A stretch of DNA of 64,000 bases, from the NCBI RefSeq assembly GCF_003060885.1, contig NZ_QAIG01000005.1, positions 1,015,093 through 1,079,092 of the forward strand, read 5' to 3'. The translations under genes were made by a program, and so were the position numbers. The DNA comes from Pseudomonas sp. HMWF032. GTDB taxonomy: Bacteria > Pseudomonadota > Gammaproteobacteria > Pseudomonadales > Pseudomonadaceae. This document shows positions 22,071-31,064 of this stretch, one piece after another; the first letter of the stretch is position 1; each line of letters starts with the position of its first letter. A model generated the notes under the pieces. The model did no database searches. It was not told the DNA's origin and saw only the letters and a list, made by a program, of their open reading frames with translations.

Positions 22071-22331
22071 TTACTCGGCTGCAGGCTCGCTCAGTTCACT
22101 CAAGGCGTCGGGTTGGTTTTTGAACGCCTTGGCGAAGATGTCGCGGTTCTTCGCCATATAAATTCCCAGCTCTTCACCCTGGGTTTCATTCAACGATGGC
22201 ACGGCCTTCTGCAGCACCTCGGTGAGTAGCTCGGCCAGTTCGAGCATTTTGTCATGACGGTCGGCTTCGGCTTTATCCATGAATAAACGCTCCAAATCCC
22301 GGCTGCTGCGGTACACCACTTCGACGGCCAT
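22071..22331 (-). CDS. yebG: YebG family SOS-induced protein
   Basis: 86 residues. The N-terminus MAVEVVYRSSRDLERLFMDKAEADRHDKMLELAELL aligns well with E. coli YebG, a small LexA-controlled protein of unclear biochemical function. Helical, no signal peptide, acidic C-terminus. A LexA box lies 40-55 bases upstream of the ATG at 22331, and AGAGGTG provides the ribosome site. Divergent from psiE. Confidence 0.92.
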   Translation of the reverse strand: MAVEVVYRSSRDLERLFMDKAEADRHDKMLELAELLTEVLQKAVPSLNETQGEELGIYMAKNRDIFAKAFKNQPDALSELSEPAAE

Positions 22332-22370
22332 TCATCACCTCTACGCCTTCACGCTGGTAGGTTACTAAAA

Positions 22371-22386
22371 CTGGTTATTTGTACAG
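22371..22386 (-). promoter_or_regulatory. LexA (SOS) box of yebG
   Basis: CTGG-TTATTTGT-ACAG, one base off the CTGT-N8-ACAG consensus, with flanking A/T as usual. Its position 40 bases from the yebG start and the known SOS regulation of yebG make this convincing. Confidence 0.82.
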
Positions 22387-22617
22387 TGGTGGCGAGCATA
22401 ATTAACTCGCCGACATTTTGCCAGTAGCAATTGCTGTATCGGCTTATAACCTGGCTTGCGACACGGGCTGTGATGCTGCCGATATTGCCTGCGCATCCAG
22501 AGTTGACCAAGGTGTGCCCTTGATGAAATGACATGCATCTGTATCACTCCGGGCCTGAGCTTTGCATCTGCAGCGCAGGTTGAGATAGACAACTGATCAA
22601 CGGTTAATGGGGACGGC

Positions 22618-23127
22618 GTGGTGAACAAGAACAACTGGGCAAATCGTAAGCGTGAAGAGGTGCATGGCCTGGCGGAGTCGTTGGGCAATCTGTTGATGGA
22701 AGCCTTCCACTACCTGGCGTTATTCGCCATCGGTGCCATTACCGCCTGGGCGGCAGTGATGGCCTTTATTGGCATGCTGGAAAAGGGCCATATCACGGTC
22801 GATGACATTCTGTTGCTATTCATCTACCTGGAATTGGCGGCAATGGTGGGGATCTATTTCAAGACCAACCACATGCCGATCCGCTTCATGATCTATGTGG
22901 CGATTACTGCGCTGACCCGGCTGATGATTTCCGACATTTCGCACAACCATAAACCCGACATGGGCGTGGTGATGGTGTCCGGGGCCATTCTGCTTCTCGC
23001 CGTGGCAATCTTTGTGGTGCGTTATGCCTCTTCGCGCTTTCCTGCGGTGCAGGCCGACGGGCCACGGCGCAAACGTAATGCGGCTGATGAAGCGGCAGAG
23101 AAAGATGACATGCACAGCGATGATTGA
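22618..23127 (+). CDS. psiE: PsiE phosphate-starvation-inducible membrane protein
   Basis: 169 residues with a GTG start (a second GTG follows at once) after GGGGA. Four hydrophobic segments (about 28-50, 60-80, 85-103, 116-136); the PsiE text FHYLALFAIG, YLELAAMVGIYFK and HMPIRFMIYVAITALTRL is clear. The C-terminal 30 residues are a charged Arg/Glu/Asp tail. E. coli psiE is under PhoB and cAMP-CRP control; I see no clear Pho box in 22400-22617. The function is unknown even in E. coli. Confidence 0.9.
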   Translation: MVNKNNWANRKREEVHGLAESLGNLLMEAFHYLALFAIGAITAWAAVMAFIGMLEKGHITVDDILLLFIYLELAAMVGIYFKTNHMPIRFMIYVAITALTRLMISDISHNHKPDMGVVMVSGAILLLAVAIFVVRYASSRFPAVQADGPRRKRNAADEAAEKDDMHSDD

Positions 23128-23134
23128 TTGCTGA

Positions 23135-25771
23135 TCAGTCGCTTAACGGCGCAAACAGCGCCTGCAGATCGTCTTCGCTGAGCTGCAGCTGGGTCTGGCT
23201 GCCGCCTTCCAGCACGCCGCGGGCCAGGCTGGCCTTGGCTTGTTGCAGCTGCTGGATTTTCTCTTCGACGCTGCCACGGGCGATCAGCTTGTAGACGAAC
23301 ACCGGCTTGTCCTGGCCGATGCGGTAGGCGCGGTCGCTGGCCTGAGCTTCGGCGGCGGGGTTCCACCAGGGGTCGAAGTGGATCACCGTATCGGCGGCGG
23401 TCAGGTTCAGGCCTGCGCCGCCGGCTTTCAGGCTGATCAAAAAGATTGGCAGCTCACCAGCCTGGAACTGCTGCACCGGGGTGCGGCGGTCCTGGGTGCT
23501 GCCGGTGAGCTTGGCGTAGCGAATATTGCGTGTTTTCAGCTCGGCTTCGATCAGCGCCAGCATCGAGGTGAACTGCGAGAACAGCAGCACGCGCCGGCCT
23601 TCAGCGAACAACTCTTCAAGCATTTCCAGCAGACCGCTGAGCTTGCCGGAATCCAGGCTGGTCAGACTGCTGTCACCGCTTTCATCGAGCAGACGCAGGT
23701 CGCAGCAAGCCTGGCGCAGGCGCAAAAGGGCTTCGAGAATCACGATCTGGCTGCGCGCCAGTCCCTGACGGGCAATTTCCGCGCGAACCTTCTGATCCAT
23801 GGCCAGGCGCAAGGTTTCGTAGCGGTCGCGCTGCGCCGCGCTGAGTTCGACCCAATGGGTGATTTCGGTTTTCGGCGGCAGCTCGCTGGCTACCTGCTCC
23901 TTGGTGCGCCGCAGCACGAAGGGTTTGATCCGCCCGGTGAGGTGCGCCAGGCGCTGCTCGTTGGCATTTTTTTCGATGGGTGTGCGGTAGTCGCGGGTAA
24001 AGCTCTTGCTGTCGCCGAGCCAGCCGGGCATGAGGAAGTTGAACAGCGACCATAGTTCGCCCAGGTGATTCTCCAGCGGTGTGCCGGTCAGGCACAGGCG
24101 TTGCCCGGCCTGCAGTTGCCCGGCAGCGACGGCAGCCTTGCTGCGTGGGTTCTTGATGTTCTGCGCTTCATCGAGAATCAGCAGGCGATAGCGGTAGGCA
24201 GCCAGCGCTTTGAGGTCGCGTGGTAGCAGGGCGTAGGTGGTGAGGATGATCTGGTGTTCGTCGATCTGCTTGAACAGCGTGCGGCGTTTTGGCCCATGCA
24301 GGGCCAGTACCTTGAGCTGCGGGGTGAAGCGCGCGGCTTCATCCTGCCAGTTGGGGATCAGGCTGGTGGGCATGACGATCAGCGCCGGCTGCTGCAACCG
24401 TCCGGCGTTGTACTCGCAGAGGATATGGCCGAGGGTCTGCAGGGTTTTGCCCAGGCCCATGTCATCGGCCAGCAGGCCGCCGACTTCCAGCTCGGCCAGT
24501 CCCTGCATCCAGGCCAAACCTTGCAGCTGATAGGGTCGTAGCTCTGCTTCTAAGCCGGCGGGTGCCTGCAAGGTGGCGCTGTCCAGCCGCTGCAGGCGTT
24601 CGGCGAAGTCACGCAGCTGGCCGCCGCCTTGCCAGCTGATGGCCGGGCCTTCTTGCAGGGGATTCAGGCGGGCAGCATCCAGCCGTGACAGGCGCAGCCG
24701 CTGGCTGGACTCGCCCGGCTCGCGCACAAACAGCTCGCCGAGGGTCGCCAGCAGCGGCTTCAGTCGTGCCAGCGGTAATGCTGCGCGTTTGTGGTGATGC
24801 GGCAGGCTGACCAGTACCACCTCGTCATCATCGCGCTTGTTCAGGGCTTCGCCATTGAGCAGCCAAGGCTTCTGGCGGATGGCCTGCAGCAAAATCGGCA
24901 GCAGGCTGATGCGCTGGCCTTCGACCTCGATGCCCAGTTCTAGGTCGAACCAGGTTTGTTCGGGGTCTTCTTCGACCTCGGCATACCAGTCATCGACCTG
25001 CGCCAGGTTGAACTGGAAATCTGGCTGCATGCGGATCTGCCAGCCTTCCTCACGCAGCCGCGGCAATTGCTCGCGGACAAACAGCAGCCAGGCCGCCTCA
25101 TTGGGGTGCTCGTAGGCTTCTCCGGCGCTTTCCGGTAGCGCTTCGCTCTGCCGCAGGGCCACTTGCAGGCCAGTTTGTTCCAGGCGTTTGCGCAGCTGGG
25201 TTTCAGTGCTGATATCGCGCACGATGCGCAGGCTGTGCTGGGCACTCTGTTTGATCAGCAGGTCTTTACCCTGTTTGCCAGATGCCAGGTGGCCCTGGTA
25301 GTCGAAGGCCAATGCAGCGCGATGCTGGGTCTGCTCCTGCATACGGCCCTTGCGTGCGTCAAAGTGCACGCGCACCAGGCTGCCGAGGCTCAGCACCGGC
25401 GCCGGTTGTAAATTCTCCAGGTACTCCTCGCGGGCCTGCGGGCTGCTGACGATCAGCGGCGACAGATCGACGCCCTGTTCCTGCTGCAGTTGCAGGGTGA
25501 GCAGGGCGCTGGCGACGTGTTTACAGTTGAAGCCCACTGGGCAGCTGCAATGGCCTGTCACGCCCCAGCCCTGGCCGTAGTGATGCAGGGTGATGCGCTG
25601 TTGGTAGGTTTGCGCACCGGAGCCACGGCAGCTGGCCAGCAGGGTGCTGTCCTTGAGGCTGAGCAAACGGCTGCGCCCCTGGGCGGCATAACCCTGACCG
25701 CGCTGCAGATCGCCCACGCCGAATTCTGCACGCCAGTCTTCCTGGCGTAGATGCAGGATATCGAGGGCCAT
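23135..25771 (-). CDS. SNF2-family helicase/ATPase with N-terminal SWIM zinc finger
   Basis: 878 residues. The SWIM finger ligands are C75, C77, C83 and H85 (CSCPVGFNCKH). A middle region of about 250 residues of unknown fold is followed by a two-lobe Snf2 motor: Walker A ADDMGLGKT near 436-444, DEAQ near 532, and late motifs including KAGGAGLNLTAADTVIHFDPWWNP and the arginine-finger block SDRAYRIGQ. Swi2/Snf2 ATPases translocate on DNA; the bacterial group often acts in transcription or repair, with no defined substrate here. ATG 25771 is used; a GTG three codons earlier is possible, and neither has a good ribosome site. Confidence 0.9.
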   Translation of the reverse strand: MALDILHLRQEDWRAEFGVGDLQRGQGYAAQGRSRLLSLKDSTLLASCRGSGAQTYQQRITLHHYGQGWGVTGHCSCPVGFNCKHVASALLTLQLQQEQGVDLSPLIVSSPQAREEYLENLQPAPVLSLGSLVRVHFDARKGRMQEQTQHRAALAFDYQGHLASGKQGKDLLIKQSAQHSLRIVRDISTETQLRKRLEQTGLQVALRQSEALPESAGEAYEHPNEAAWLLFVREQLPRLREEGWQIRMQPDFQFNLAQVDDWYAEVEEDPEQTWFDLELGIEVEGQRISLLPILLQAIRQKPWLLNGEALNKRDDDEVVLVSLPHHHKRAALPLARLKPLLATLGELFVREPGESSQRLRLSRLDAARLNPLQEGPAISWQGGGQLRDFAERLQRLDSATLQAPAGLEAELRPYQLQGLAWMQGLAELEVGGLLADDMGLGKTLQTLGHILCEYNAGRLQQPALIVMPTSLIPNWQDEAARFTPQLKVLALHGPKRRTLFKQIDEHQIILTTYALLPRDLKALAAYRYRLLILDEAQNIKNPRSKAAVAAGQLQAGQRLCLTGTPLENHLGELWSLFNFLMPGWLGDSKSFTRDYRTPIEKNANEQRLAHLTGRIKPFVLRRTKEQVASELPPKTEITHWVELSAAQRDRYETLRLAMDQKVRAEIARQGLARSQIVILEALLRLRQACCDLRLLDESGDSSLTSLDSGKLSGLLEMLEELFAEGRRVLLFSQFTSMLALIEAELKTRNIRYAKLTGSTQDRRTPVQQFQAGELPIFLISLKAGGAGLNLTAADTVIHFDPWWNPAAEAQASDRAYRIGQDKPVFVYKLIARGSVEEKIQQLQQAKASLARGVLEGGSQTQLQLSEDDLQALFAPLSD

Positions 25772-25873
25772 CAGGGGCACCGGGCGGGCAAGTGAAGGAA
25801 TCGTGGCATGGGCAGCTTTCTCGAAGGCAGCCGATGATTCTTACACAGCCAGCGTGGGATTAGCAGGCAGTTT

Positions 25874-26782
25874 TCAGCTGTTGGTAAGCAGATATTGCTT
25901 GGCGTGGGGGCGTTGCAGGGCGGCGCGGTATTGCCCCGGCGTGGCGCTGAAGGCCTGGCGGAAGCGGTTGTTAAAGTGGCTGGCGCTGGCAAAGCCGCAG
26001 GCCAGGGCCACTTCAGCCAGTGCCAGGGTGCTGTGCTGCAGCAGTTGCTGGCCATGGCGCAGGCGCTGCGCGAGCACATAACGATGCGGAGGCAGGCCGA
26101 AGCTGAGCTGGAACATCCGCGCGAAGTGGTATTCGGAGAGCGCGCAGACACTGGCCAGCTGGCCCAGGCTAAGTGGCTCACTGAGGTTGGCCTGGATAAA
26201 CTCGCGTACTCGGCGGCGCTGGTTGGGGGCCAGGCCGCCGTTCAACCGCAGGCCATCGCGGCGGCCGACCTGGGACAGCAACGCGTGATTGACCAGGCCG
26301 TGGGCCAGGCTGCTGCTGAGCAGGCGCTCGGCGGGCTCCTGCCAATCCAGCTGGATGAGCTCACGGAAACGCTGGGCCTGCTGCGGGTCATCGAGAAAGG
26401 TGCCTTCGCGCAGTTCCAGTTCCCGTGGCTCACGGTCCAGCAGGTTGACGGCCGACAGGGCGAATTGCTCCTGGCTGATATACAGATGGGTCAGATGGAT
26501 TTCCCCGTTGATCACCCACTCCGACTGATGCCCGGCCGGCAGTATGCACAGTTTGTCTGGCGCGCCTTTGCTGTGCGGGCTTTCGCGGCGAAAGGTGCCG
26601 GTGCCGCCGGCCAGGTAGCAGGACAGCGTGTGATGGCTGGGGGCTTCGTAGTCGCGGGCATCATGGCGGTTGCTCCACACGGCCGCCGCCAGCCCGTCGC
26701 CCAGCTCGGCGCTGCGATGCAGGCGAGTGTTGGGCGAGCTGTGCATGCTCTGGAAAACCTGTAGGTGCTCAAGTTGCGACAT
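25874..26782 (-). CDS. AraC-family transcriptional regulator
   Basis: 302 residues: an N-terminal cupin-like sensing domain with HHTLSCYLAGGTGTF and an effector pocket, then a C-terminal double helix-turn-helix (residues about 195-295) with LSLGQLASVCALSEYHFARMFQLSFGLPPHRYV and LAEVALACGFASASHFNNRFRQAFSATPGQYR, the classical AraC pattern. GGAGG lies five bases before ATG 26782. The neighbouring helicase and binding-protein genes are not obvious targets; effector unknown. Confidence 0.92.
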   Translation of the reverse strand: MSQLEHLQVFQSMHSSPNTRLHRSAELGDGLAAAVWSNRHDARDYEAPSHHTLSCYLAGGTGTFRRESPHSKGAPDKLCILPAGHQSEWVINGEIHLTHLYISQEQFALSAVNLLDREPRELELREGTFLDDPQQAQRFRELIQLDWQEPAERLLSSSLAHGLVNHALLSQVGRRDGLRLNGGLAPNQRRRVREFIQANLSEPLSLGQLASVCALSEYHFARMFQLSFGLPPHRYVLAQRLRHGQQLLQHSTLALAEVALACGFASASHFNNRFRQAFSATPGQYRAALQRPHAKQYLLTNS

Positions 26783-26868
26783 AAATCCTCCGTCACCCTA
26801 TGCTACGCCCGGCATGTATGCGTGCCAGCCCCCGCCGGCAGAAAAGCGCAAGATTATGCAAGACGCGA

Positions 26869-27627
26869 CTATTTGTAGCTGTCGAGGATTTCCTGGTAAC
26901 GCGGCTGTTTTTTCAGTGCGTTAAGGCCGTTCTGCAGGCGGGTCAGTTGCACTGCGTCGGTATCCAGGCTGAAGGCGTAATACATGGCGCTTTCCTTGAG
27001 TACATGCACCGGGGCGAAGTCGTGGCTGTGCATGTCCAGATTGCGGATAAACCAGTAGGCGGTGGTTTCATTGTAGGCCCACAGGTCGATGCGGCTGTTA
27101 TGCAGCAGGTTGGCCAGCTGAATCGCGCTTGCAGAAATCTGCAATTGGTTGTCGCTGATGCCCATTTTATTAAGCAGTTGGTGGCTGGCATCATCGCGAA
27201 TCACGCCGATACGGTAGGCGCTGAGTTCCGCCGGTTGCTTGATTTGTAACTGGCGATCCTTGCGCGCCAATAACACGATGCGGCTGGGCATGATCGGCCC
27301 GACCCATTTGAACTGCGGGCCGCGTTCATCGGTGCGGGCCATGGAGAACAGCAGCACGCCAGGGCCCTTGCGCGCCATTTGGTAGCCACGCGCCCAGGGC
27401 AGCGAGCGAATGTCCCGACGTCCAATGGGTAGGCCGGCGATGGCAGCGGCCTCCAGCAGAATATCCACGGTAATACCTTTGGCGATGCCGCTTTCGGTGT
27501 AGTTGTAGGGGGGGAACTCTTCGGTGATGAAGTCCAGCGACTCCCACTTCGCGTCTGCATGCAGCACCGATGGCGTGAGCAAACAGAGGGAAATCAGCGC
27601 AAACGCGTTGCCCAGGCGAGAAGACAT
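26869..27627 (-). CDS. Periplasmic amino-acid-type substrate-binding protein
   Basis: 252 residues with a Sec signal peptide ending near residue 24 (VLHA). It has the SBP_bac_3 pattern EEFPPYNY...GIAKGITVDILLEAAA near the N-terminus, as in polar amino-acid ABC binding proteins, but no permease or ATPase gene is near. Such solitary Pseudomonas members often serve as chemotaxis or sensor ligands or as orphan binding proteins. GAGGT precedes ATG 27627. The ligand is unknown. Confidence 0.82.
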   Translation of the reverse strand: MSSRLGNAFALISLCLLTPSVLHADAKWESLDFITEEFPPYNYTESGIAKGITVDILLEAAAIAGLPIGRRDIRSLPWARGYQMARKGPGVLLFSMARTDERGPQFKWVGPIMPSRIVLLARKDRQLQIKQPAELSAYRIGVIRDDASHQLLNKMGISDNQLQISASAIQLANLLHNSRIDLWAYNETTAYWFIRNLDMHSHDFAPVHVLKESAMYYAFSLDTDAVQLTRLQNGLNALKKQPRYQEILDSYK

Positions 27628-27820
27628 GCAACGTACCTCAGGTTACAGATGCCGGCAGTGCCGGGTGGCTTAGGCAGTGTGGCGGGTGCGCCTGCGTCAG
27701 CGACACCCGTCTATTGACGCTAGCCCGCCTGGCATAGGCTGTCGACTCGCCACATTGATCGCGTTGTATGGTTATCTTTTGGTTGCGAGTGAATGGCTAT
27801 TAACCGTTGGGATCGAGCAG

Positions 27821-28891
27821 TCAGCCCTGCGCGCGCTCGTACCAGCCCTTGCTGTTATTGACCATGCGCACCAGCCAGAGCATGACCGGCACCTCGATCA
27901 GCACACCGACCACCGTGGCCAGCGCCGCGCCGGAGTTGAAGCCGTACAACACGATGGCCACTGCCACCGCCAGTTCGAAAAAGTTCGACGCGCCGATCAT
28001 TGCCGCCGGCCCGGCGATGTCGTGACGCACCTTGAGTTGCCGGCACATCCAGTAACCCAGCGCGGCGATAAACAGGGTTTGCAGCAGAATCGGCACCGCC
28101 AGCATGGCGATGATCAACGGCTGCGCGACTATGGTCTGGCCCTGGAAGGAGAACAGCAGCACCAAGGTGGCGAGCAGGGCGAGGATGGAGAACGGGCCGA
28201 TACGCGCCAGCACCGCTTGCAGCGCTGCATCACCCCGGCGCAGCAGGCGCGCACGGATCAATTGGGCTATCGCCAGGGGGATGACGATGTACATCACCAC
28301 CGACAGCAGCAGGGTGTCCCATGGCACCGGGATCGACGACACGCCGAGCAGCAAAGCAACGATAGGGGCGAAAGCGAACACCATCACCAGATCGTTGATC
28401 GCCACCTGAGTCAGGGTGAAGTTGGCATTGCCTTTACACAGATTGCTCCACACGAACACCATGGCGGTGCAGGGCGCGGCGCCGAGCAGAATCAGCCCGG
28501 CCACGTAGCTGTCGATCTGCTCGGCCGGCAGCCAGTCTGCGAATACATGGCGCAGAAACAGCCAGGCCAGAAAGGCCATGGTGAAGGGTTTGATTAACCA
28601 GTTGATGCTCAGGGTTACGCCCAAACCGGCGCGCTGCTGGTAGACCTCACCAATGGCGCTGAAGTCGATCTTCATCAGCATCGGGATGATCATCACCCAG
28701 ATCAGCAGGCCCACCGGGATATTCACCTGCGCGACGTCAAGTGCGCCCACCGCCTGCGCCGCTACGGGCGCATACAAGCCGAGCAAGGTGCCGCCGATGA
28801 TGCAGAGGAAGACCCAAAGCGTCAGGTAGCGCTCGAACAGACCGAGCGGCGAGCGGGTTTGAGGAGCGGAGGATTCTAGGGCATTGGCCAT
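27821..28891 (-). CDS. arsB: Acr3-type arsenite efflux permease
   Basis: Inner-membrane As(OH)3/H+ antiporter of 356 residues with ten transmembrane segments. Acr3 hallmarks: GAAPCTAMVFVWS carrying the essential cysteine, and GASNFFELAVAVAI with the essential glutamate. Divergent from the arsC-arsR fusion operon; the shared 150-base region holds a large operator-like dyad. AAGGA precedes ATG 28891. Frequently called arsB or acr3 in annotation, but it is the ACR3 family, not the E. coli ArsB family. Confidence 0.93.
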   Translation of the reverse strand: MANALESSAPQTRSPLGLFERYLTLWVFLCIIGGTLLGLYAPVAAQAVGALDVAQVNIPVGLLIWVMIIPMLMKIDFSAIGEVYQQRAGLGVTLSINWLIKPFTMAFLAWLFLRHVFADWLPAEQIDSYVAGLILLGAAPCTAMVFVWSNLCKGNANFTLTQVAINDLVMVFAFAPIVALLLGVSSIPVPWDTLLLSVVMYIVIPLAIAQLIRARLLRRGDAALQAVLARIGPFSILALLATLVLLFSFQGQTIVAQPLIIAMLAVPILLQTLFIAALGYWMCRQLKVRHDIAGPAAMIGASNFFELAVAVAIVLYGFNSGAALATVVGVLIEVPVMLWLVRMVNNSKGWYERAQG

Positions 28892-28974
28892 GCTGGATTC
28901 CTTAGGTGAGGGGCGAGTCTAGCCAGTCCCGCTGCGGCCAGTGTTGATCTGGGTCTGCTTGGGGTTGGTTAAAT

Positions 28975-29022
28975 ATACGGTTTACAAGATATATGGATAT
29001 CAATATATTCGCCAAACCGTAT
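28975..29022. promoter_or_regulatory. Nested 48-bp dyad operator between acr3 and arsC-arsR
   Basis: Outer arms ATACGGTTT (28975-28983) and AAACCGTAT (29014-29022) and inner arms ATATAT-G-GATATC-A-ATATAT (28989-29008) share exactly the same centre, 28998.5. The region is unusually AT-rich. ArsR-type repressors bind AT-rich dyads overlapping their own promoter; the ArsR domain encoded at 29042 is the obvious candidate. The symmetric arrangement would cover both divergent promoters. Confidence 0.7.
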
Positions 29023-29041
29023 TCGCCTGACACCCATCGCC

Positions 29042-29815
29042 ATGAGCCCAAAGATTCGTGTGTTGTTCCTCTGCGTAGCCAACGCTGCCCGCTCGCAAAT
29101 GGCCGAAGCGCTGCTACGCCATACCGACCCAGAAGGCTATGAGGTTTTCAGCGCAGACACCCTGCCTGGTGACGTCGACCCACGTGCGCGTCAGGCCCTG
29201 GAGCAGTTGGGCGTCAGCACGGAAGGCCTGCACAGCAAGGCGCTGGAGAGCTTCGATGGCCAGCAGTTCGATTACGTGATCACCCTGTGTGACAAGTCCG
29301 CCTTCGAGTGCAGCACCTTGCCAGGGGCCGGCGAATACATCGCCTGGGACTTCGAGGACCCGGCCAGTAGCCAGCAGCAGAATGCCTACATGCGTTGCCT
29401 GCAGCAGATCCACGAGCGCATCAAGATGTTCGTACTGGTCAAAAGCAAAGTCAGCCAGCCTACGCAGATGCTCGCCCCGGTGACCTTGTTTAAGTGCCTG
29501 GCCGATGACACCCGCGCACGCATGACTCAGCTGATCGCCCAGGAGGGCGAGCTGTGCGTCTGTGAGCTGACCGCCGCTCTTGAGGAAAACCAGCCGAAGA
29601 TCTCCCGCCATTTAGCCCAGCTGCGCAGCAGCGGCCTGTTGCAGGACCGCCGCGCCGGGCAGTGGGTCTATTACCGCCTGCACCCGCAACTGCCTGCCTG
29701 GGTTGGCAAGATTCTGGCGCAGGTGCTCCAGGCTGACGACCCACAACTGGCCGAAGATCGTTTGCGTCTGCACAGCATGCGTGACCGTCCTGATCGCGCC
29801 TCACTGTGCGGCTGA
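29042..29815 (+). CDS. ArsC (LMW-PTP type arsenate reductase)-ArsR repressor fusion
   Basis: 257 residues. Residues 1-135 form a low-molecular-weight phosphatase-type arsenate reductase: CVANAAR (C11 to R17) is the P-loop, further cysteines occur in LCDKSAFECS, and FEDP is the general-acid loop. Residues 145-235 form an ArsR winged helix with the metal site ELCVCEL (170-176). Cys172 and Cys174 are kept, but the third ligand of E. coli-type ArsR (ELCVCDLC) is Thr177 here. One polypeptide therefore joins enzyme and sensor. First gene of the plus-strand ars operon; arsH follows after 24 bases. Confidence 0.9.
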   Translation: MSPKIRVLFLCVANAARSQMAEALLRHTDPEGYEVFSADTLPGDVDPRARQALEQLGVSTEGLHSKALESFDGQQFDYVITLCDKSAFECSTLPGAGEYIAWDFEDPASSQQQNAYMRCLQQIHERIKMFVLVKSKVSQPTQMLAPVTLFKCLADDTRARMTQLIAQEGELCVCELTAALEENQPKISRHLAQLRSSGLLQDRRAGQWVYYRLHPQLPAWVGKILAQVLQADDPQLAEDRLRLHSMRDRPDRASLCG

Positions 29816-29839
29816 GCCCCCGTTTTCTGGAGAAAGGCC

Positions 29840-30550
29840 ATGAGCTTTGAGTTGCCGAATATCAACCCTGAACTGCTCAATCCGCCCAGCCAGGAGCAAC
29901 TGGCCAAGCCGGCCCCGTTGCACAAACCGCGCATTCTGCTGTTGTACGGTTCCAACCGGGCCCGTTCCTACAGCCGTCTGCTGACCGAGGAAGCCGCGCG
30001 CCTGCTGCAGCAGTTCGGTGCCGAAACGCGGATATTCAATCCCAGCGGTCTGCCGCTGCCGGACGACGTTCCCGAGGATCACCCCAAGGTGCAGGAACTG
30101 CGCGAGCTGGTGCTGTGGAGCGAGGGCATGGTCTGGTGCTCGCCGGAGCGCCATGGCGCGATGACCGGGGTGTTCAAATCGCAGATCGACTGGATTCCCC
30201 TGAGCATGGGCGCGGTGCGCCCGACCCAGGGTAAGACCCTGGCGCTGATGCAGGTCAGCGGCGGTTCGCAATCCTTCAATGCGCTGAACCAGATGCGCGT
30301 GTTGGGGCGTTGGATGCGTATGTTCACCATTCCCAACCAGTCTTCGGTGGCTAAAGCCTTCCTCGAATTTGACGACGCCGGGCGGATGAAGCCTTCGGCC
30401 TATTACGACCGCGTGGTCGACGTGATGGAGGAGCTGGTCAAGTTCACCCTGCTGCTGCGCGGCCAAACGGACTACCTGGTGGACCGCTACTCAGAGCGTA
30501 AGGAGTCGGCCGAGCAGCTGTCCAAACGGGTCAATCAGGCTTCCATTTAA
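29840..30550 (+). CDS. arsH: ArsH NADPH-dependent organoarsenical oxidase
   Basis: 236 residues, flavodoxin-like FMN protein. The ArsH pattern is clear: [24 protein letters not shown] near 35-58, [24 protein letters not shown] near 100-120 and [32 protein letters not shown]. ArsH oxidises trivalent organoarsenicals such as MAs(III) to less toxic pentavalent forms. GGAG precedes ATG 29840. It is 24 bases after arsC-arsR and 18 before the phosphatase-like gene, hence the same transcript. Confidence 0.93.
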   Translation: MSFELPNINPELLNPPSQEQLAKPAPLHKPRILLLYGSNRARSYSRLLTEEAARLLQQFGAETRIFNPSGLPLPDDVPEDHPKVQELRELVLWSEGMVWCSPERHGAMTGVFKSQIDWIPLSMGAVRPTQGKTLALMQVSGGSQSFNALNQMRVLGRWMRMFTIPNQSSVAKAFLEFDDAGRMKPSAYYDRVVDVMEELVKFTLLLRGQTDYLVDRYSERKESAEQLSKRVNQASI

Positions 30551-30568
30551 TTTTCAGGATCAATCAGC

Positions 30569-31063
30569 ATGTCCCATCCCTTCGATATTCTCAGCATTGC
30601 TAATCGTCCCGGCCGGTTGATCTTTACGCCTTGCCCAGGCACCAAGGACAGCAGCATCGACAGCGCCCTGAGCACCCTGAAACAGGCGGGTGCCGATGCG
30701 GTGCTGACCCTGATGCCCTACGCCGAACTGGCGCAAAACGCCGCCAGCGATTTGCCCGCGCTGTGCGCCGCGCAAGGTTTGCTCTGGCTGCATCTGCCGG
30801 TTGCCGATGAGCAGGTGCCGCAGGCGGATTTCGACGCCGCCTGGCCGGCGGCCATGGTGCAGATTGCTGAGCTGCTGGCCGCCGACAAGGCCATCGCCAT
30901 TCACTGCAAAGGCGGCTCCGGGCGTACCGGATTGATTGCCGCGCGCATCCTGATCGAATTGGGTATTGAGCGCAGCGAGGCCATCAGCCTGGTGCAGGCA
31001 CTGCGGCCGAAAGCCATTCAGCATCCGGCCCATGCGGGCTGGATCGCCCAGTTCGGCAACTGA
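30569..31063 (+). CDS. Protein-tyrosine-phosphatase-like protein in ars operon
   Basis: 164 residues of the cysteine phosphatase superfamily, similar to CDKN3/dual-specificity types. The active-site loop HCKGGSGR is at 112-119, with the invariant Cys113 and Arg119 followed by T-G. An upstream acidic segment (residues 72-82, [11 protein letters not shown]) may supply the general acid. Such genes recur inside arsenic islands between arsH and gapdh/arsJ. The role is unproven: arsenate reductase, phospho- or arseno-ester hydrolase, or regulator. It begins 18 bases after arsH, with AGGA at nine bases. Confidence 0.85.
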   Translation: MSHPFDILSIANRPGRLIFTPCPGTKDSSIDSALSTLKQAGADAVLTLMPYAELAQNAASDLPALCAAQGLLWLHLPVADEQVPQADFDAAWPAAMVQIAELLAADKAIAIHCKGGSGRTGLIAARILIELGIERSEAISLVQALRPKAIQHPAHAGWIAQFGN

Positions 31064-31064
31064 G

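Noticed and set aside
27677..28597. Plus-strand frame of 306 codons, His/Gln/Asp rich
   Set aside because: Antisense shadow of acr3; low-complexity composition comes from the Leu/Val codons of the opposite strand.
30966..31064. Upstream extension of ynfA
   Set aside because: It overlaps the phosphatase-like gene and has no ribosome site; ATG 31065 gives the normal YnfA N-terminus.
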